Below, in pieces: positions 56,366-64,000 of a DNA stretch of 64,000 bases. The position numbers were made by a program, and so were the translations under genes. The notes beneath the pieces were generated by a model that did no database searches, was not told the origin of the DNA, and saw only the letters and a program-made list of their open reading frames with translations. Source of the DNA: Pilatotrama ljubarskyi. Its lineage: Eukaryota; Basidiomycota; Agaricomycetes; Polyporales; Polyporaceae. Numbering within the stretch: position 1 is the stretch's first letter; the number at the start of each line of letters is the position of its first letter. The stretch is taken from the NCBI GenBank assembly GCA_022385805.1, contig MU277718.1, forward strand, positions 3,716-67,715, written 5' to 3'.

Positions 56366-58167
56366 TTAGCGATTACTAGGCGGTGGAGGTTCGTCTGTCG
56401 AGTCGTGGAAACCGGGTCGTGCAGGGTGTCTTAGTGGTGCACGGCCTGCAGAAGATCGTATGGGGTCGAAACGTGCGCGAGGGGTGGGCGAGCGGGGGCT
56501 CCGGAGCGAGGTGGGCTCCCGGACCGCGGGCATGGGCACCACTGTGGAGATGCTGGGCAGCGGTTCCCCGCGGAAGGGCGAGTGCGTGGTCGGGGACGGG
56601 GCGCCAAACGGACGGCCAACGGCATGCGGGAGCTCAGGGGGAGAGCGGCGTCTGGTATTATAGGGAGAGAATGCGGGGTCGTCCCATTGCGGCTGCGGCT
56701 GGAGCGTGAACGGCGGAGGAATGTTGAGCGGCGGACGCGGCGTTGAGAAGTCGATATCGGGCTGAGGAAAAGCACGGCTGCGGTCATCGAATGCACCGAG
56801 GTGCCTTGAGCTGGGACCAGCCTCAAGCGAACTGAGAGAGGCGAGCGAAGGGTATGACCCGCCAATGGGACTGCTCGCAGGCGCGCTCGGTCGCGGGACG
56901 TTCGTCATGACTGGAGGCAGAGAGAGGGGAAGTCCGGGACCTTGCTCGCCGGCGGGGCGACCAGGGCGCGGCGTCATCCTGTACATCTCCGCCGTCTCCG
57001 TACCGGAGGTAGAGGGACGAGAAGAGAAGGCGGGCATACCGCTGGGCACTTGCGCTCTCCATGCTCCGCTCTCCATACCTTGGCTCCCCGCCGCGTGCGA
57101 CGAGCGTCGACTCGAGCCAGGGATGCCGGGGCCGGCGAGCTGAGTCGGGACCATGCTCGAGCTCGCGTATTCCTCGGCTAGATACGGATCGCGATGCGTG
57201 CGCAAGTGCGGAAACCGTTCAGAGGCCGCGCTAGAAGGCGCGCTCGCGCCGCCGTACGGCAACTCAATCCCGCCAGTACCGCGCGGAAAGAGGCCTTCCG
57301 CGCTCGACGCGGAAAGGGCTGTCGTCGCGGTCGGGCTGACTTCGCCGGAGGCGGAGCCGGGCGGCGCGTTCGTGAAGGGACCGAACTGGGGCGGGCGCGT
57401 CAGGGGCGCGGATGTGGCCGCTTGGCCGCGAGGGCGACGCGCCTTCTGGCGCTGGTTCTGAAGGCGGGTTAGAATAACCGGCGCGTGCGGAGAGACCGGA
57501 GATGCTTGCCTGAAACCAGATCTACGCGCGAGGGGCAAGGGATCAGATTCCTGGACGAATCCGAAGGAAATTGAGCGAACGCACCTGGACTTTACGAGCA
57601 CTCAGGCCGATAGAACGTCCGACCTCCTCGCGCATTTGCGTAGTGGGAAAACGGGACTGCGCGACCCGGGATGAGCTTTGGGAGACAGACAAATAGAGCA
57701 AATGGAGGACCGCATACCTGCGCGAGCAGCGCGTGCAGAACAGCGGCCTGGTGTGGCGTTGTTAGAGTGCGCGTCCTTTTCTTCTTTGGCGGCGGGCCTT
57801 CTGGGGCCGACTCGGAGGCTGTGGGCTTGCTCGGTCCCGCTTCCATCTCGGTATCCGCCATGTCGCCTTGTGAAGATGATGCCGAAGGACTTGAGCGCTC
57901 GAGTCTCTGCCCTGACTGTTGGCTCTCGGACTCCAAGTCGGAGGTGGGCGCGGCGCGGGCGGGTGTTTCGACGTGCGAGGAGGAAGAGGAAAGGGCTTGG
58001 TGCGAAGCGATGTGGGTGGAGGAAGAAGCTCCCTGGATAGGATGGGTCGCGGGGTCTGAGGAAGGGAGTGTATGTCTGTGTGGCGAGTGGGGTCGGCGTG
58101 GGCTCTGTCGTTGTTCATCGGACGGATTACTTGCAGAGGACGGTACGTCTGCCGGGTTGCGTGACAT
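56366..58167 (-). CDS. Homeodomain transcription factor with a 12-nt microexon
   Basis: Four exons: 58167-57718, 57656-57585, 57521-57510 and 57457-56366 (1626 nt, 541 residues). A disordered leader with a basic nuclear signal (PPKKKRTRTLT) opens the homeodomain (about residues 126-187): HQAAVLHALLAQ, then SRFPTTQMREEVGRSIGLSA, then RKVQ-IWFQ-NQRQKARR. The core WF.N of helix 3 depends on the 12-nt exon 3 (ATC TGG TTT CAG); without it helix 3 is destroyed. The intron after it starts GCAAG (GC-AG class). The C-terminal 350 residues are Ser/Pro-rich. Sequence-specific DNA binding in the nucleus is expected; targets are unknown. No mating-type neighbour (such as MIP) is present, so a role in mating is not supported. 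Confidence 0.85.
57510..57521 (-). other. 12-nt microexon encoding IWFQ of the homeodomain recognition helix
   Basis: Between a 63-nt GT-AG intron (57584-57522) and a 52-nt GC-AG intron (57509-57458). Reading minus: ...GCGTAG then ATCTGGTTTCAG then GCAAGC. A branch-like TTCTAAC lies in the second intron. Confidence 0.8.
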
Positions 58168-60871
58168 ATTCGTAGAGACAGAAAGCGAGCGAGCGATTAC
58201 AGTTGAGTTCCGTGGAGGTGCGTGCGTTAATTAGGAGCGTGGAGAATTATGAAGAACCAGATTGAGTAACACGGCGTCGAAGGGGGTTCAGGCCTTCGGC
58301 GGAGCAATGATACAGACAGACCCAGGGAGCTTCAGCACATCGGTTCTGGGGGAGGGAGGTTTGCCAGACCCGGAGACGGTCACGGACTGGAAGGGGGGAG
58401 AGTGCAAGTTGCAACCCACTCGCGTGGAAATAAGTTAGAAACGACCCAGCCCAGCGCGAGCGGGCGTCCATGATGAGCCCGTTGACGAAATAGAGCCGAA
58501 ACCGAAACTTATCGTCACGATCGAGGAGAATATTGCCACCACCCTGGGGAAACTATGAAGCCGTTGCGCAATGGAGGGGGACTAGTCCCGATCGAGCAGG
58601 CCTGACGCCGGTGCCAAGGGCCCGTTGTTGGGTCCTGGGATCCGGACGCGGGAAATCCCTGCAACAAGTGCGAAGTTGAGCTTCAACGCAGTCTAGAGCT
58701 TGTTACTAGGGAGGACCCGCGCGATGTCCGACGGCCCGGGTAACGCTAATATCTTCGGATGGCTACCCGCACTTACGACGGCATGTCGGCGACGGTCCGT
58801 CGAGCGTTGCAATGGATACGAAATGAAGGACGCGCGCGACCGCGGATGCGCGAATTCTGCGCGCGCGCGCGCGAGTGCGGACGAAAGCCGTGGCGCACAT
58901 TCGACCCGCGCACGCGAGCGGGCACGGACGATCGCCTGCGCTGCGTGACTGCGCGTGACAGCATGGGGGAAAGTGTCACGCCCAGGCGCAGTTCGTGCGA
59001 GCCAGTTTCCTTTTCCGCTCGTTGGTGCTTGTTGATGCGCGAGATAAGAGATCGAGCCCAGGCGCCTCTCGCTCTCTTCCTCACTGCCGCTGCGCTTAGC
59101 CCGCGTCGTCAGGACCACTCGAATGAATTTGTGGCCATTGCCGATCGTCATTCACCATCACCGATTCTAAGGCAACCAGGCCGGCCAACCAACGCGGACC
59201 TGCGCACGCGCTTCCTCCACCTCAGTCCCATGTGCACCACCACGCCCGGCGCTAGGAACCGGGCGCACTCTCCCCACCGTATGGCCCGCTTGCGACGTCG
59301 CGCGAGAGTCATTGAAGTCAATTAGTACTTACGAGCCGCGCAGACCGCGTCCGTCGACGTCGGCATCGATTCCTAGCTTCAGGACGCCGCTTCAGCCCTC
59401 CACGTTCGATGACCGTTGTCGCCCTGCGTGACGACAAGTGACAGCCGTGGAGGCGGCTACGAGCTGCTCGGGACGCCCTGACCGAACCTCGAGCTCGCCG
59501 CCCCCCTGTCGTCATATCCCCATTCAAACACGAGGTTCTGGTCAGGCATGGATGAGCCGGCCTGGCGAGCAGTACGTCGAACCGAGTGCTCATTGACGTC
59601 CTCGTCCCTGATCGCAGCAAGACGCCGCGGGCTCTGTAAGAAGACGGGGCTCTCGCTGCAACCGCGCGAACTGGGTAATACACCTTCCGACGAGAGAGGT
59701 GTGGAGGTGTGTGCAAGATTCGAAAAGGGTGCCCATGAGTGTATCGTGCGGTTATGGACTTCCTGGCCCCGAGTTAGCGAGCTCGAAGCGCTCGACTTCC
59801 GTACTGTTTTGACAAGTACGGCCCATGGCATCGGAACATCCAGATACAGACGTCAGTCCCGTAGGATCCGTTCAGCCAGTTCAGCTACTCCAATGGTCCA
59901 ACAAGCTCCGGTATTCCCAGTGCGCATTGCTCGGCGGCATTACGGGCTATTGTCAGTATTGCAGGGATTCTGCGCGGTTCACGATGATGATGGAACCAGC
60001 GTTGAGCAAGGTACAGAAGATACGAAGACGAAGCTCCACAGGACCGATGTGTCCACTGCGAGGGAAAGTAGGACGCGTCCGGCGATTAACCGGGTTGCTC
60101 TGACCGCCACAAGTCCATCGCGAGCCCCAAGTCGGTCCACATCTTCTCAACGCTGGGAGTTCATGAATGCCGTCAAGCCGCTGACAGTTCTTGAAGTCAA
60201 AGCTTCGGCTTGATCACTCGTCCTACAATGGTAGGCCTTCATTACAGTTCATTATGCATAATGGACGAAGCCCGCACCGGAAAAGGGATCAGGCTGGATC
60301 TGGACGTGCTGTCGTTATGCAGTGTCCGGGATGCCCGCGCAATTGAGCGCTGCGTTGCTCCCGAGATCCTTCTCGGTGACTGCGCATAGGTCCTATCTGC
60401 CCTTGTCCGTAATGCAGCGGATGCGCGCAGCTCCGTCCTAACTCTTGACGGATAGATGAGCGGTTTCATTACGAGAAGCCCCATTCTCCGCAATGTTCAT
60501 GCATGACGACGAGAGATGCTGCAGCAGAACGCGCAGGCCGAGTCCCAAAACAAAACTCAGAGGTCCCGCTGCCTTTTAAAATACGAGAGCTTCTACAGCC
60601 AGCGAAGATGTGCTTTGGAGGATAGCAACCGCACATGCACTGGAAGATTTCAGTGCACTTCGACGCGGACGGTATTGGACCCGCGGCCAATCAGAGCGCG
60701 TCGTTCTTGAAGCACCAAGCTCGGCATCTTCCGAAGCGCGAATGCGTTACGTCACGTGGCTGCTCGATCGCGTCCGTCACGGACGCGTTTCCCGCTTTCG
60801 GCAGTTTCGCGTCTTTCTTTCCGCCACCACCACCGCGCATTCCGCACAGACACTGCATTTTACGCAACTCC
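58168..60871. other. Intergenic, 2.7 kb, nothing firm
   Basis: Upstream of the homeodomain gene and of the Sld3-like gene. GC runs (58860-58872). Long frames at 58759-59325 and 59548-60213 are Arg-rich and lack motifs. Confidence 0.5.
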
Positions 60872-63800
60872 ATGATCGTCGTAGACAGTCCTCTTTACGG
60901 ACTGCCGACAAACCCCGCCGTGAAATGGCTGGCGACGCAGGAGCGGAACATCAACAAAGAACTTCCGTACACCGACTCAGCCACCGAGACGCCGGAGGAA
61001 TATGTGTCGCGAACATACCTCCAATTCCTATGGTTACCGCAGGTGAGACTTCTATCTGCTTCTCCGCATAAGATGCGCGCAATGCACAACGTGCGCTGTC
61101 TGTCGTCTACAGCTACGGAGCGCGGGGAGGTCAAATGGGACATCTCGACGCTTCAGGGCTGCTCGAGACTGGGCGTGCGTGACATCGCGCGAATACGATG
61201 CAAGGTGCATGCACGGTTAGCTCTCTCTCCGTGGTGGCCGTGCTGCACATTGCGTTACGGCAGTGGGGATCTTGGCCCTCTTCCTCCGGACGTCCCGAGC
61301 GTCGGAACGGCTGCTGTTGGGGTTTATGAGTCGCATATGATTTCATCCCTGCAATCGGCAGACGGCACACGACAATAGAGCAATCCGACGGCCGATCAAA
61401 AGAAGTCGGGTTCTTCTATGGTGTCTCGAGAGCAGAATGTACTTCCGACCCTCTTCGGACGGGTTGCATGCAAAGGCGTGTTCGTGCATCTTAAGCCGCT
61501 ACGCGGCTCCTTACCCACACCGCGAATCGAGAAGATCTTAGTGAACACTTATTGCTGAGATCTGCGACGCTCTAGAGCCCAGGAATGCTCACGCGAATGT
61601 GGTGCAGAGAGGCGAGAACAGGTCCTTGGGCACGAGGCCTTTTTGATTCGGTCAAAATAAGGCAGGCATGGGTCACATTGGCACTCATGTCGCCACTGCC
61701 AGCTTCTGTCCGCTCATGGAGCATGTAGCATTGGGCTCCGATGATCTATCTCGCAAGCGGGGACTTAGGTAGCGTGGCAGGTATATCGCACGCACCATAC
61801 GGAATGTCTCGATGTGTGGCGGCTCAGACTGAAGTCAACATATGCAGAGCGTCCTATGATTCTTCAGGCGCCTATGTACGGCTACCGTGTGCGAACGTGG
61901 CCGGCCTGCTTGAAAATACCCGACCGTTGGTGCATAACAGACGCGGCCCATTCATACCAACGAGATGCACGCCTGGAGCGCTGATGCGTCCACAAACAGT
62001 GCTGCCTGCGCGTCGATGAGAATACCATCTTGCTATGCTATACGCTTGGAATGTTCATCTTCCGGGTAGCAGTCTGCTGACCATACTGCTTATCAGTCAA
62101 TCATGCCGCTGCAATTCCTCATTCCCGCCCTGCTACGCGTTGCAAATGCGCCATCATCTCCGTCTACTTCTCAAAACCCCACCTCTCACCCACTCCACTC
62201 GCTTCTCAAACCCATCCTCTTGACGTCCCGCGCATCGTCGCAAAAGTATCACACACGCATCTCACAGCTCCTCGCGGAAGAGAACGACCCGGCCGACACA
62301 GAGGAAGAATACGTCTGCTATGCCTACCAGAAGGACAAGGTTGCCGGGCCGGACGTGAAGGAGGGTGAAGACGAGTACGAGGCGCAGGAGCGGCTCAAGA
62401 ACGCCTGGCTGGAGAGGATGGAGCGGCGAGAGTAGGTCCCCCACGTGTCGACCCCCTCCGAGCGTGCGCGGTCTCTCACACACCCTTGTTGTATATTTGA
62501 CAGGGTTCAGATCCAGATCCTCCTCCATTTCCTCCTTCTCACCCTGCCAGGAAATGGCGCTGCCCCGTTGGCGGAGGCGCAGGCAGACGCCGCGAGCCTG
62601 CTCCCGCTGCCAGCGCCGCTGTCGCCCTCGAAGTCTAAGAAACGCAAGCGTCGAGGGCGTGAGAAGGAGAAAGAGAAGGAGCGAGCGCCGTCCCCGCAGC
62701 CGCCCTCGCAGCCGCTCGAGGAGCGCCTTGAGAGCTACATGGACAAGCTCGCGATGTGGCAGCTCATGCGCTCCGTCGACAGCTCGCTTGGGCTTGGGCC
62801 TGGGTACGGGCGCGGCGACTCTGCAGGAAACTCCGCGGGGAATGGTCTGGACAAGGGCAAAGGCAAAGTGAAGGATGACCGCGACTGGATGCAGGCCTTC
62901 TGTGAGGACGTCGTCGAACCGCTGTTCGTCTCCGCATTTACCGTCCCGTCCAGCGTGAGATGCCGTTCCATTGACCGTGACTTGTTTTGTGCAGGTTCAA
63001 GGAAAAGCTCCCAGAGCTCTGTGCCCTCTTCCGCTCGAAGCTCTTCCCAGACCCAGCGAACTCGGACTCTGACGCCCTCGACCTCTCCCCGCCCACGTCG
63101 CCTAAGCAGGCGAGCAAGCGCCTCAAGTCTTCCGCCTCTGTAGCATCCTCGGCAGCGACTGCGGGCTCCTCAAAAGCGAAAGACGACGCAGCTCAGCGGG
63201 CGCGCTCACGCTCGCTATCGGTCTCGCTCGAGCAGGAGAAGCGTGAGCGGTCGCGCTCGGTCAGCATCGGGCCCGGAGCCCTGCGCAAGCGCGCGATCGT
63301 GCGGGAGGTCAGCATGTCCACGGTCTTCAAGGGCAAAGAACGTGGGAAGAGCAAGGCCGACCTCGCGGCCGCTCCGTCATTGCCCAGGACGCAAAGCCAA
63401 AGCCAAACCGCGCAAATGCAGCCTCCGGCAACGAAAGGCGCAGGGAAGAATGCCCAAGGAACGGTCCTTGTTGCGGCGACACCCTCGAAGCCGCGCACGA
63501 CCCAATCAGAATCGCAGCGACCTGAAGCGCAGACGCGACTCCCGGCTTTGTTTGCTGGACCTTGCCAGTCACAGCCGCAGTCGCAACCTCAGTCGAGCGT
63601 GGCGCGCGTCGACAGTGTGGACATCAACATTGACGCTGACGATGATGCATTTGCCACGCCCACCAAGGCGCGACGTCGTGTCGCCACAAGGCGAATCGTA
63701 TACGACGTCGACGAGGACGCGGGAGACGAGTGGCAAATCAGCAGCTCGCCGGACGTGCTCCTGCTTGGCGCGCCAGCCTCACAAGAGTGGGGAACACCGA

Positions 63801-63931
63801 CGACTGCCACTCCCCCGAAGAGCAGCAGTCCCGGAGACATAGGAGGCTTCACCAGCCCTGACAGGGCGGATTATGCCGGGCGATCGCAGGGACGGATTTT
63901 GGTAGGGGATACGCCGACGAAGGCGCGCTGA
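60872..63931 (+). CDS. Probable Sld3-like DNA replication initiation regulator
   Basis: Exons 60872-61042, 62097-62431, 62504-62954 and 63002-63931 give 1887 nt, 628 residues. The N-terminal part is VDSPLYGLPTNPAVKWLATQ and EEYVSRTYLQFLWLPQ, joined across a 1054-nt intron to SIMPLQFLIPALLRVANAP. The conserved middle is ISQLLAEENDPADTEEEYVC, RMERREVQIQILLHFLLLTL and WMQAFCEDVVEPLF, then LPELCALFRSKLFPDP. The C-terminal half is disordered, with SP sites as expected of CDK targets. Sld3 recruits Cdc45 at origins. My assignment rests on these segments and is not certain. The third intron is ambiguous: the donor at 62928 or 62955 (acceptor 63001) both keep phase. The start is not certain. Confidence 0.6.
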
Positions 63932-64000
63932 GCCGCGCGCGTGTGTAGGCTGTTTGGGCTATGTTAGGCATCCGCGCTGACATGGTTGCTGTGTACCATA

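Noticed and set aside
56366..58167. Mating-type homeodomain gene
   Set aside because: No second divergently transcribed homeodomain gene and no MIP or beta-flanking gene nearby.
1..64000. CRISPR arrays, tRNA or rRNA genes
   Set aside because: No regular spacer-repeat pattern, no rRNA-like stretches and no T-loop motif with a matching acceptor stem noticed; a covariance-model scan was not possible.

Overview
The window is a piece of a filamentous basidiomycete genome, most likely an Agaricomycete (Polyporales-like). The evidence is intron-rich genes whose introns are mostly 45-70 nt with GT..AG ends, GC-rich coding sequence, single-exon F-box protein genes in several copies, a chromodomain Ty3/gypsy element and a DDE/SAP transposon of the kind common in mushrooms, and basidiomycete-style Topors, Sld3, Whi2 and Med25 homologues. 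I saw no bacterial, organellar, rRNA, tRNA or CRISPR feature.

Left part (1-11.5 kb) is a transposon graveyard. A Ty3/gypsy chromovirus-type retrotransposon (1 to about 5560, its 5' end outside the window) has an intact gag, a canonical -1 slippery heptamer at the gag stop, and a pol gene broken by one frameshift and four TGA codons. Next to it lies an F-box gene split by a 4.5 kb TA-flanked DNA transposon (6599-11104). That element carries a decayed pogo/Fot1-like DD35D transposase with a C-terminal coiled coil and SAP-like domain. The first intron of that transposase has itself been entered by a second TA-flanked 1.06 kb element with about 28 bp inverted repeats: an insertion within an insertion within a gene.

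11.8-24.5 kb holds a conserved protein of unknown function, three intact F-box proteins, a 0.95 kb long-inverted-repeat element between two of them, and an 11-exon copper amine oxidase whose catalytic residues are all present. 24.5-32.6 kb is housekeeping: a Mediator Med25-type VWA protein, divergent from a Whi2-like BTB protein, then Lto1. A 5 kb stretch without convincing genes follows (32.6-37.6 kb).

37.6-64 kb is gene-dense: a large disordered Ser/Pro-rich protein, another F-box gene followed by a degenerate partial copy of its own 3' end, a D-xylulose kinase (FGGY), an AlkB-like dioxygenase with a 385 bp hAT-type MITE upstream, a GNAT acetyltransferase, a Topors-like RING protein, a homeodomain protein and a probable Sld3 replication factor.

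Points that stand out: a 12-nt microexon followed by a GC-AG intron in the homeodomain recognition helix; three genes that each carry one intron of 1.05-1.12 kb in a neighbourhood of about 55-nt introns, one of which is explained exactly by a transposon; and an empty-site reconstruction that restores the F-box reading frame across the large transposon. Exon coordinates are my own manual splicing. Where total exon length is a multiple of three and family motifs join across the junction, I treat the model as good.
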